Assembly: GCF_021166585.1 (NCBI RefSeq)
Contig: NZ_JAJOZE010000001.1
Span: 638,062-702,061 of the forward strand
DNA length: 64,000 bases
DNA from: Metabacillus kandeliae
GTDB lineage: Bacteria > Bacillota > Bacilli > Bacillales > Bacillaceae
Direction: 5' to 3'
In this document: positions 1-7,012 of the stretch, piece after piece
Position numbering within the stretch: position 1 is the first letter of the stretch
Layout: each line of letters starts with the position of its first letter
Notes under the pieces: generated by a model
The model's database searches: none
What the model saw: only the letters and a program-made list of their open reading frames with translations
What the model was told of the DNA's origin: nothing
Program-made: the position numbers and the translations under genes

Positions 1-1691
1 TAATTGAATCGATATCCATTTCCTTTGAAAAAGGACTGACCGTTTTGACGGGGGAAACAGGAGCAGGAAAGTCTATTATCATTGATGCGATCCATCTTTT
101 GGCAGGAGGAAGGGGATCTTCCGAATTTGTCCGTTACGGTGAAGACCGCGCTGAGCTTGAAGGTCTTTTTCTCCTCGATGACGACAATCATCCCTGCTAT
201 GAAAAATGCCGCGAATTCGGGATAGATGCAAGCGATGGAATGATGGTATTAAGAAGAGATATTTCTTCTTCTGGGAAAAGCGTCTGCCGGGTAAACGGTA
301 AGCTTGTGACAATTGCTATTTTGCGGGAAGTCGGCAGAACCCTGATTGACATTCACGGACAGCATGATAATCAGGAGCTCATGCAGGAGGAAAATCATCT
401 TCATTTGCTCGATCAGTATGGCGGTTCAAAAACAGCTTCAGCTCACACAGCCTACATTGAAATATATGGGAAATACGCTGAGCTGAAAAGGAAAATCCGC
501 GGTCTTTCCGAAAACGACCAGGAAATTGCCCATAGGCTGGATCTTATTCAATTTCAGCTTCAGGAAATTGAAGGGGCAGAACTTGAGCCGATGGAGGACG
601 AAAAACTCCAGGAAGAAAGACGGGAAATATCCAATTACGAAAAAATCTTTGAAGCTCTGCAGAATGCCTATAACGCACTGAGCGGAGAACAAAAAGGGCT
701 TGATTGGATTTCTCACGGGATGGGAAGTCTCGAAGGAGTTGCAGAAATTAACGGCTCCCTGAAGGAAATGGCTTCTACTGTTTCAAACAGCTACTACATG
801 CTTGAGGATCTTTCCTACCAGCTGCGAAATGAACTGGATGCCCTTGAATTTGACCCGGAAAGGCTGAATTTTATTGAGGGCCGCCTTAATGAAATTAACC
901 ATCTGAAGCGGAAATACGGCCAGTCTGTCGATGAAATTCTTTCCTATGCTTCAAAAATACAGGATGAAATTGACACGCTGCAAAACAGGGACAGCCATGT
1001 GAACAACCTTCAAAAAGAGCTGCGTTCTCTAGAACAGGACATGGTACTGGAAGCTGGAAATTTAACAAATGTCAGACAGCAGAGCGCCAAAAAATTAAAA
1101 AGCGAAATTCAGCGTGAGCTGAAAGAGCTGTATATGGATAAAACGGTTTTTGATGTTCAATTTGGCAGACGTCCTGGGTCAGCGGATGATCCGGAGATTA
1201 ACGGAAAGCCAGCAAAGTTTCAGAGCGACGGTGCTGATTCAGTGGAATTTTACCTTTCTACAAATCCAGGAGAGCCTTTAAAACCGCTTTCCAAAACTGC
1301 TTCAGGCGGAGAGCTCTCACGGATTATGCTTGCCATGAAGAGTATTTTTTCCAAGCACCAGGGAGTAACCTCGATCATTTTTGATGAAGTGGACACAGGC
1401 GTGAGCGGCAGGGTCGCACAGTCAATTGCCGAAAAAATCTACCGCGTATCGATCGGATCCCAGGTTCTTTGCATTACACATCTTCCGCAGGTCGCTGCAA
1501 TGGCTGACACCCATTTGTTTATTTCAAAGGTGACTTCAAAAGGAAGAACAAAAACAAGTGTAAAGCCTCTGAAGGAAGAGGAGAAAATCAAAGAAATCGG
1601 ACGCATGATTGCAGGAGTGGAAGTAACCAATTTAACGAAAGAACATGCAAAGGAACTTTTATCTCTTGCCCATGCTGCAAAAAATGTTTAA
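1..1691 (+). CDS. recN: DNA repair protein RecN (5' end cut by window)
   Basis: RecN is an SMC-like ATPase that helps hold and process DNA ends during double-strand break repair. The reading frame is already open at base 3 and reads IESISISFEKGLTVLTGETG before the Walker A motif GETGAGKS, so the gene starts a few codons outside the window; the TTG at 45 is not the start. A long central coiled-coil region follows, with many Glu, Lys and Leu residues. Near the C terminus lie the ABC signature-like TASGGELSR and the Walker B segment IIFDEVDTGVSG, then the H-loop CITHLPQVA. The stop at 1689-1691 leads into a strong hairpin terminator. The position just upstream of spoIVB and spo0A is the usual one in Bacillus. 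Confidence 0.97.
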   Translation, partial: IESISISFEKGLTVLTGETGAGKSIIIDAIHLLAGGRGSSEFVRYGEDRAELEGLFLLDDDNHPCYEKCREFGIDASDGMMVLRRDISSSGKSVCRVNGKLVTIAILREVGRTLIDIHGQHDNQELMQEENHLHLLDQYGGSKTASAHTAYIEIYGKYAELKRKIRGLSENDQEIAHRLDLIQFQLQEIEGAELEPMEDEKLQEERREISNYEKIFEALQNAYNALSGEQKGLDWISHGMGSLEGVAEINGSLKEMASTVSNSYYMLEDLSYQLRNELDALEFDPERLNFIEGRLNEINHLKRKYGQSVDEILSYASKIQDEIDTLQNRDSHVNNLQKELRSLEQDMVLEAGNLTNVRQQSAKKLKSEIQRELKELYMDKTVFDVQFGRRPGSADDPEINGKPAKFQSDGADSVEFYLSTNPGEPLKPLSKTASGGELSRIMLAMKSIFSKHQGVTSIIFDEVDTGVSGRVAQSIAEKIYRVSIGSQVLCITHLPQVAAMADTHLFISKVTSKGRTKTSVKPLKEEEKIKEIGRMIAGVEVTNLTKEHAKELLSLAHAAKNV

Positions 1692-1702
1692 TGAAACTGC
1701 TG

Positions 1703-1732
1703 AAAACTGCCGCTCTTGCGGCAGTTTTTTAT
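1703..1732 (+). terminator. Rho-independent terminator after recN
   Basis: An 11-bp perfect stem (AAAACTGCCGC / GCGGCAGTTTT) with a TCTT loop is followed directly by a T-rich tract. It lies 12 bases past the recN stop and separates recN from spoIVB. Confidence 0.9.
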
Positions 1733-1862
1733 TTATGGAAATACTGCCGTATTTTAAGTCGCTTATTTCTCTCCTGCTTTGTTATAAGATGCCCTCAAAC
1801 AGGCAAGATTAAAGGATGTAGCCATGATGAATGGCGGTGGCAGGAGCGAGGAGAGTGAAAAG

Positions 1863-3149
1863 GTGTACCTTGAAAAAAGCAGAAAAATAATTGGTGTAAT
1901 TCTCCTTGTTTCATTAGTTGCAATAGGATTTTTAAAACCAGTTAAGGAATTCGTTCAATTACCCCGGCAAATCACTGTATTTGAAACTCAGCAAACAACG
2001 ATTGAAGCTTCGCTGCCTGTTCATCCTGCAGGCCAAAAAGCAAGTGAAGCTTTCTCCATACAGCAGTCCGGCAATAACCTGATCATTGATGGAAAGCACA
2101 GCGGCGAAGCAGAACTCGTTTATGACTTTGCAGGCTTTCCAGTAAAAAGAACAAATGTCAAAGTACTCCCTGACTTAAAGGTTCTCCCTGGAGGCCAGTC
2201 AATTGGAGTAAAGCTCAACACTATGGGAGTCCTCGTTGTAGGACATCATCAGATTAAAACAGCAGAAGGCAAAAAATCTCCAGGAGAAATAGCCGGTGTA
2301 CAGGTCGGCGATATTATTAAGAAAATAAATGGCAAAAAGATTGAAGAAATGAGCGATGTTACCCCGTTTATCCAAAATTCCGGCAAAACCGGTGAACCAT
2401 TGAAGCTTCTAATTGCCCGGGATGCGAAGGAATTTGAAACAACGCTTTACCCTCTGAAAGATACGAACGATCACGCATACCGCATTGGCCTTTATATTAG
2501 AGATTCCGCTGCTGGAATCGGCACTATGACCTTTTATGACCCGGCATCAAAAAAATATGGCGCACTTGGCCACGTTATTTCAGATATGGATACGAAAAAG
2601 CCCATTGTTGTAGATGACGGCCAAGTAATGAGATCTACCGTTACATCAATAGAAAAAGGAACTAACGGCAATCCAGGGGAAAAGCTCGCCCGCTTTTCCA
2701 GTGATCATGAAGTAATTGGAGATATTACAAAAAATACTCCGTTCGGCATATTTGGAAACATGAAGGAGGACATGGGGGGCGGACTGATGAATACCCCGCT
2801 GCCTGTAGCTCTTTCGAATGAAGTAAAAAAAGGCCCAGCTCAAATTCTAACGGTTGTTGATAATGACAAAGTAGAAGCATTTGATGTGAAAGTGGTCAGC
2901 ACCATACCGCAAAAATTCCCTGCTACAAAAGGGATGGTTATTAAAATAACAGATCCTAGGCTGCTGAATAAAACAGGCGGAATCGTCCAGGGAATGAGCG
3001 GCAGCCCCATTATCCAAAATGGCAAGCTCATTGGCGCTGTGACTCACGTTTTCGTCAATGACCCCACTTCAGGCTATGGTGTTCATATTGAATGGATGCT
3101 GAATGAAGCAGGCATTGATTTATATCATGCGAAAAAGCAAGCAAGCTGA
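1863..3149 (+). CDS. spoIVB: SpoIVB signalling serine peptidase
   Basis: SpoIVB is the forespore protease (peptidase family S55) that crosses the inner forespore membrane and triggers pro-sigma-K processing by cleaving SpoIVFA. An N-terminal membrane segment ([15 protein letters not shown]) is followed by a PDZ domain in the first half ([20 protein letters not shown]) and the S55 domain. The likely catalytic serine is in QGMSGSPI and the histidine in [10 protein letters not shown] chose the GTG at 1863, which has GAGGAGA eight bases upstream and fits the length of the B. subtilis protein. An ATG at 1824, also with a fair ribosome binding site (AAAGGA), would add 13 residues that I do not recognise from the family. 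A terminator overlaps the stop. No clear SigG promoter was found upstream. Confidence 0.95.
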   Translation: MYLEKSRKIIGVILLVSLVAIGFLKPVKEFVQLPRQITVFETQQTTIEASLPVHPAGQKASEAFSIQQSGNNLIIDGKHSGEAELVYDFAGFPVKRTNVKVLPDLKVLPGGQSIGVKLNTMGVLVVGHHQIKTAEGKKSPGEIAGVQVGDIIKKINGKKIEEMSDVTPFIQNSGKTGEPLKLLIARDAKEFETTLYPLKDTNDHAYRIGLYIRDSAAGIGTMTFYDPASKKYGALGHVISDMDTKKPIVVDDGQVMRSTVTSIEKGTNGNPGEKLARFSSDHEVIGDITKNTPFGIFGNMKEDMGGGLMNTPLPVALSNEVKKGPAQILTVVDNDKVEAFDVKVVSTIPQKFPATKGMVIKITDPRLLNKTGGIVQGMSGSPIIQNGKLIGAVTHVFVNDPTSGYGVHIEWMLNEAGIDLYHAKKQAS

Positions 3150-3177
3150 CTGCCGGAAATATCCGGCAGTTTTTTTA
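3149..3177 (+). terminator. Terminator after spoIVB
   Basis: The stem ACTGCCGGA / TCCGGCAGT with a short loop and a run of seven T begins at the last base of the spoIVB stop codon. Confidence 0.88.
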
Positions 3178-3687
3178 TGTGCTCCAGCCGCTGGCCCGAT
3201 CTGAGCCGCTTCAGAAAAAACCAAAAAGTCTAAGACCGGACTTTCTGGTTTTTTCCTCCAGCGCTTGTCGGGGCTGTCAAGCGGCTTCCGCTTTTCTATA
3301 TAGTCCAGCTCCAGCCGCTAGCCCCTCGAGGTCATAAGCCGCTCATCCAGGGAAAGGAAAGACCGCCTTTCCCCGGCTGATCGTCTTATGCTTGTCGGGG
3401 CAGAACGAGCGGCTTGCGCTTTTCTGCATTGTCCAGCTCCAGCCGCTAGCCCGATCTGAGTCGCTTCGAAAAATCCCAAAAAGTCAAAGACCAGACTTTT
3501 CGGGATTTTCCTCCAGCGCTTGTCGGGGCTGTCAAGCGGCTTCCGCTTTTCTATATTGTCCAGCTCCAGCCGCTAGCCCCTCGAGGTCATAAGCCGCTCA
3601 TCCAGAGAAAGGAAAGACCGCCTTTCCCCGGCTGATCGTCTTATGCTTGTCGGGGCAGAACGAGCGGCTTCCGCTTTTCTTTTTAAT
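3178..3687. repeat. Four alternating hairpin repeats (types A-B-A-B)
   Basis: Four units of about 125 bp follow each other head to tail. Each starts with GTCCAGCTCCAGCCGCT (the first is slightly truncated) and ends with AGCGGCTTCCGCTTTTCT or a near match. Units 1 (3178-3300) and 3 (3430-3556) are type A, with an inner AT-rich arm around AAAAAGTC. Units 2 (3301-3429) and 4 (3557-3685) are type B, with GAGGTCATAAGCCGCTCAT and GGCTGATCGTCTTATGC as inner arms. Outer arms AGCCGCT / AGCGGCT and GCCC / GGGC can pair in every copy. Further type A copies are at 52325-52486 and, inverted, at 60440-60846. Any reading frames here are by-products of the repeats. Confidence 0.9.
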
Positions 3688-3820
3688 CCGTCAAATTTCT
3701 CGATTTTAATCTCTAAAGCGACAGGTAAAGAAGGATTTTGTCTACAAGTTTCTAAGAAAAATTTCCCAAAACACCTTTTCATTAAAATCAGTTTTAGGTA
3801 AAATAACGATAGAAAGATTA

Positions 3821-3960
3821 TTCGACAAATACACTTTCATTTTAAATGTCAAGTAATGCATTCAGTCGAAATCGCCAGTAAATTGAAGAATGATTAAGAT
3901 AAATTAATTTTTTGGGATTTTTCGGAATATTTAAAGGAATTTTCACTGCTCTGTCGAAAT
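3821..3960 (+). promoter_or_regulatory. spo0A control region: SigH-like promoter and 0A boxes
   Basis: Three matches to the Spo0A binding box (TTTGTCGAA or its core) are visible: TTCGACAAA at 3821-3829 (inverted, perfect), AGTCGAA at 3864-3870 (weaker) and TGTCGAA at 3952-3958. A SigH-like promoter has AAGGAATT at 3934-3941 and TCGAAA at 3954-3959 with 12 bases between, so the last 0A box overlaps its -10 element. In B. subtilis spo0A is driven by a SigH promoter under Spo0A feedback, which this layout matches. The start point of transcription is inferred. Confidence 0.65.
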
Positions 3961-4120
3961 CTTTAGCTAGAAAAGTCACTTTATTAGTAATAACAGCAGG
4001 GAATTGCCTGCATCAAGATGCCAGCAGCAATAATTTACAAGTGTACAGGCTTCACACTGCAGAAAAGGGCAGCACCTGACAAAGTGCGTTGATTTAAATG
4101 AAGACTGAGGAGGAATGACG

Positions 4121-4912
4121 GTGCAAAAAATCAAAGTGTGTATAGTGGATGACAATCGTGAATTGGTAGGACTTTTAGAAGAATATATTTCCAGTCAGAA
4201 CGATATGGAGGTCGTGGGGGTGGCCTACAACGGCCAGGAGTGCCTTCATATGCTGGAGAACAGAGATCCTGATGTTCTTGTCCTTGATATCATTATGAAG
4301 CATCTGGACGGCCTTGCAGTCCTTGAAAAATTAAGAGGAATGAACAAAAGCAAGCAGCCTAATGTAATCATGCTGACGGCATTCGGCCAGGAGGATGTGA
4401 CAAAGAAAGCGGTGGATCTTGGAGCTGCTTATTTCATCCTTAAACCGTTCGATATGGAAAACCTAGCGTCCCATATTCGCCAGGTTAGCGGAAATTCTGC
4501 ACCAGTTCTCAACCGTTCCTCAAGCTCAATCATTAAATCAAGCTCTGAAAACAAAGGCAGAAACCTTGATGCCAATATTACAAGCATTATCCATGAGATT
4601 GGTGTACCGGCTCATATCAAAGGCTATCTTTATTTGCGCGAAGCCATTTCAATGGTTTACAACGACATTGAATTGCTTGGATCAATTACAAAAGTTCTTT
4701 ATCCTGACATCGCCAAAAAGTTCAACACTACAGCAAGCCGTGTTGAGCGAGCGATTCGCCATGCGATTGAAGTAGCATGGAGCAGAGGAAACATTGACTC
4801 CATTTCTTCCTTGTTTGGCTATACAGTCAGCATGACTAAAGCAAAGCCGACAAACTCAGAATTTATTGCGATGGTGGCGGACAAGCTTCGTCTGGAGCAT
4901 AAAGCTTCTTAA
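4121..4912 (+). CDS. spo0A: Spo0A, master response regulator of sporulation
   Basis: Spo0A is the end point of the sporulation phosphorelay. It has an N-terminal receiver domain (about residues 1-125), a linker, and the Spo0A-specific DNA-binding domain (about 150-263). The acidic pair D10-D11, phosphoacceptor D56, the LTAFG threonine and the conserved lysine in LKPFD are all present. The GTG at 4121 is chosen because GAGGAGG lies seven bases upstream; the ATG at 4115 is too close to it, and B. subtilis spo0A also starts with GTG. The product is 263 residues. Position 60, four residues after D56, is lysine (DIIMKHLDG), where Spo0A proteins and most receivers have proline; see findings. A strong terminator follows. 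Confidence 0.98.
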   Translation: MQKIKVCIVDDNRELVGLLEEYISSQNDMEVVGVAYNGQECLHMLENRDPDVLVLDIIMKHLDGLAVLEKLRGMNKSKQPNVIMLTAFGQEDVTKKAVDLGAAYFILKPFDMENLASHIRQVSGNSAPVLNRSSSSIIKSSSENKGRNLDANITSIIHEIGVPAHIKGYLYLREAISMVYNDIELLGSITKVLYPDIAKKFNTTASRVERAIRHAIEVAWSRGNIDSISSLFGYTVSMTKAKPTNSEFIAMVADKLRLEHKAS

Positions 4913-4925
4913 TAAAAAACAGTTT

Positions 4926-4965
4926 AAAACACCGTTTCTTCCAGGGAGAAGAAACGGTGTTTTTA
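4926..4965 (+). terminator. Terminator after spo0A
   Basis: A 14-bp stem (AACACCGTTTCTTC / GAAGAAACGGTGTT) with a short loop and T-run begins 14 bases after the spo0A stop. Confidence 0.92.
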
Positions 4966-4975
4966 TGCTTAAGGG

Positions 4976-5285
4976 GTGTAAGCGGGCATGTTGTTAACTG
5001 GCTCTTCGGGAGAATAAGCGTTTCATTCGGGAAAATAAAGGTGGAGTTCGGGGATACGGCTTTATGCAGGGAATGAAAAACAGCTTTTAACCTTTGAAAA
5101 AGGCGTTTTCCTGCCCTCCTAGAGGAGGTGCACGTGCTGGGTTTGAACAGAACTTGTCCTGTTTCTTTGTACCCGGCCGTTCGGGAAAATAAGACGGGCT
5201 TTCAGGAAAATAACGGCCGGTTTTGAGAATTTCACTTTGCCATTCGGGAAAAGAACCTCTTAATTCGGGAAATTGGGCTTTATAT
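4976..5285. repeat. Degenerate 21-bp repeat array, core TTCGGGAAAATAA
   Basis: The stretch between spo0A and the MerR gene holds about eight loose copies of a 21-base unit. The core TTCGGGAAAATAA is followed by eight variable bases, with cores beginning near 5007, 5028 and 5049 and again near 5179, 5200, 5242 and 5264. The middle (about 5080-5170) has no clear units but contains the palindrome CCTCCTAGAGGAGG at 5118-5131. No gene is supported here. A second array with the same period but a different core lies at 51800-52030. Confidence 0.7.
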
Positions 5286-5398
5286 TTAGTCCGAAAAGCA
5301 ACCAGCTGTTTTCTTTTTCCGTATTTTTACATCCGCCATTCTCTCCGCCTTTGTGTTATAGTATGAAAAGAACGTTTTTGTACGGAGAAGGTGAAAAG

Positions 5399-5833
5399 AT
5401 GGGAAAAACTTACCGAATCGGCCAGCTTGCCGAAATGTGCCAAGTATCAAAAAGAACCATTGATTATTACACGAATCTTGGATTGCTCCAGACCGTAGAT
5501 TCTCCCAGAAGAAGCCGCTACTATGATGAATCTGCCATAGAATCACTGAAGCTGATCGAGCATTACAAAAATAATCATCTTGTGCTTTCTGAAATCAAAG
5601 AGAGATTAACTGTCTTAAGGTCATCAAGAACAGATGGGAAGCTTGTGCTTCAGAAAATGGATTCCATTGAAGGCTTGCTTGGTAAGCTCGAGGAAGAAGT
5701 ACTTCAGCTCAAACCCCATCTGCACAGCGTTGATGAGGATCAATATGAAGCGCTGAAAAGCCAGCTGGCTGCTAAGGGAATGGCTCTGGCGAAAATTCTT
5801 GCACTGCTTTCACAAGGAAATTTGATGCTGTAA
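5399..5833 (+). CDS. MerR-family transcriptional regulator
   Basis: A 144-residue protein with an N-terminal MerR helix-turn-helix (YRIGQLAEMCQVSKRTIDYY, then the wing GLLQTVDSPRRSRYYDE). A helical linker follows, then a coiled-coil tail rich in Leu, Glu and Lys (about residues 75-125) that probably forms the dimer. No cysteine cluster or other ligand motif stands out, so the signal sensed is unknown. The start is the ATG at 5399 behind GGAGAAGG; an upstream in-frame extension from 5273 runs into the 21-bp repeat array and is not credible. The gene is alone between its own terminator and the repeat array. Confidence 0.88.
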   Translation: MGKTYRIGQLAEMCQVSKRTIDYYTNLGLLQTVDSPRRSRYYDESAIESLKLIEHYKNNHLVLSEIKERLTVLRSSRTDGKLVLQKMDSIEGLLGKLEEEVLQLKPHLHSVDEDQYEALKSQLAAKGMALAKILALLSQGNLML

Positions 5834-5842
5834 AAAAACATA

Positions 5843-5878
5843 ATTGCCGCAGGGGCTATGCCTCCTGCGGTATTTTAT
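5843..5878 (+). terminator. Terminator after the MerR gene
   Basis: The stem CCGCAGG / CCTGCGG (5847-5853 and 5864-5870) is followed by TATTTTATTTT. Confidence 0.75.
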
Positions 5879-6012
5879 TTTCAGGGTTTGCTTAGGGTAA
5901 TCCGGCTGCGTCCGATGCAATTAAAGTTTCCACGATTTCCAAGAAGGGTAAAAATAAAATGAAATTGTTTGAAAAGTGAAAAAGCATAAAAAAGAAATGG
6001 GGGTTTAAAGAG

Positions 6013-6810
6013 GTGGCATTTAAGAAACCTGAACAGATTGCCCTGTCAGCAATTGAAATTGGAGCTGCGAAAGTGAAGCTGCCATTTTTATCTCTTTTGC
6101 TGCTTGGATTTTTGGGAGGCGCATTCATTTCTATAGGATTTTTGCTGGATATCCGGGTGAGCGGAACGCTTCCTGCAGAATGGGGAAGCTTTGGTACACT
6201 TCTTGGGGCGGCAGTATTTCCAGTCGGACTGATCTTGATCGTTCTCGGTGGGGGAGAATTAATAACAGGGAATATGATGGCTGTGGCCATTGCTTTTTAT
6301 GCTAAAAAGATTTCCGCAGGAAATCTCCTGTCCAACTGGTTTTGGGTTACGGTAACCAACTTAATCGGCGCTTTGTTCGTGGCTTATTTTTTTGGACATG
6401 TAGTAGGCCTGACGGAAGGGGACTTTCTGGCCAAAACAACGGCGATCGCTTCTGGGAAAATAGATGAATCCTTTTTTCAGGTGTTTGTATCAGCAATCGG
6501 CTGCAACTGGCTTGTATGTCTTGCCATTTGGCTCGCTTACGGAGCAGAGGATGTAGCTGGCAAAATTATCGGAATCTGGTTCCCGATTATGGCGTTTGTG
6601 GCCATTGGCTTTCAGCACGTTGTCGCCAATATGTTTGTCATCCCAGCTGCCATTTTTGGAGGGAAATTTACCTGGCTGGATTTTATCGGCAACATTATAC
6701 CGGCCTTCCTCGGCAATGTTATTGGCGGGGCGGTATTTGTAGCAATGATTTATTTTGTTTCTTATCGAAGAAATCTTGAAAAAAACTCGGACATCCGGAA
6801 GGCTGGCTGA
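6013..6810 (+). CDS. Formate/nitrite transporter (FNT) family channel
   Basis: A 265-residue polytopic membrane protein of the FNT family, pentameric channels that move formate, nitrite or related small anions. Six hydrophobic segments are visible. The FNT-type glycine-rich stretch LGGGELITGNMM (about residues 79-90) and a second conserved stretch, GFQHVVANMFVIP (about residues 197-209), are intact. The N terminus FKKPEQIALSAIEIGAAK matches the family. The start is the GTG at 6013. The substrate cannot be told from sequence; there is no formate lyase, formate dehydrogenase or nitrite reductase gene nearby. A terminator follows at 6822-6861. Confidence 0.92.
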   Translation: MAFKKPEQIALSAIEIGAAKVKLPFLSLLLLGFLGGAFISIGFLLDIRVSGTLPAEWGSFGTLLGAAVFPVGLILIVLGGGELITGNMMAVAIAFYAKKISAGNLLSNWFWVTVTNLIGALFVAYFFGHVVGLTEGDFLAKTTAIASGKIDESFFQVFVSAIGCNWLVCLAIWLAYGAEDVAGKIIGIWFPIMAFVAIGFQHVVANMFVIPAAIFGGKFTWLDFIGNIIPAFLGNVIGGAVFVAMIYFVSYRRNLEKNSDIRKAG

Positions 6811-6821
6811 CTGGGAATGCT

Positions 6822-6861
6822 CCAAACCTCTGCAGGAAAAAAGCAGGGGTTTCTTTTTTTA
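6822..6861 (+). terminator. Terminator after the FNT gene
   Basis: The arms AAACCTCTGC and GCAGGGGTTT with a purine-rich loop precede CTTTTTTT. Confidence 0.85.
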
Positions 6862-6914
6862 TGCGGGACATTAGTCTGTATAGGAAGTAGGTCTAATTGG
6901 TTATTTTTTCAATA

Positions 6915-6968
6915 TTTACGAAAAATATACAAAATTTGACGGCAACGTTTACATTTCTCAACTAAAAT
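6915..6968 (+). promoter_or_regulatory. Phased PhoP-like boxes upstream of the nucleotidase
   Basis: Hexamers TTTACG (6915), TATACA (6926), TGACGG (6937) and TTTACA (6948) begin exactly 11 bases apart, just upstream of a -10-like TAAAAT at 6963-6968. The B. subtilis PhoP site is a set of TT(A/T/C)ACA hexamers with 11-bp spacing at about this distance from the -10. Two units fit well, one is partial and one is poor. Control by phosphate starvation would suit a secreted nucleotidase. Confidence 0.5.
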
Positions 6969-7012
6969 AATAGAGCAGGATATCTATTATGGACGAAGAG
7001 AGGAAGTAAAAA

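Noticed and set aside
45-47. TTG at 45 as the start of RecN
   Set aside because: The frame is open further upstream and encodes the conserved residues before Walker A; the gene simply begins outside the window.
1747-1800. SigG or SigF promoter for spoIVB
   Set aside because: Expected, but I found no convincing -35/-10 pair at the right spacing.
3392-3592. Open reading frame of 66 codons in the first hairpin block
   Set aside because: It runs across repeat units, has no ribosome binding site and no protein-like composition.
4976-5285. CRISPR array
   Set aside because: Units of about 21 bases with 8 variable bases are far too short, the core is degenerate, and no cas genes are near.
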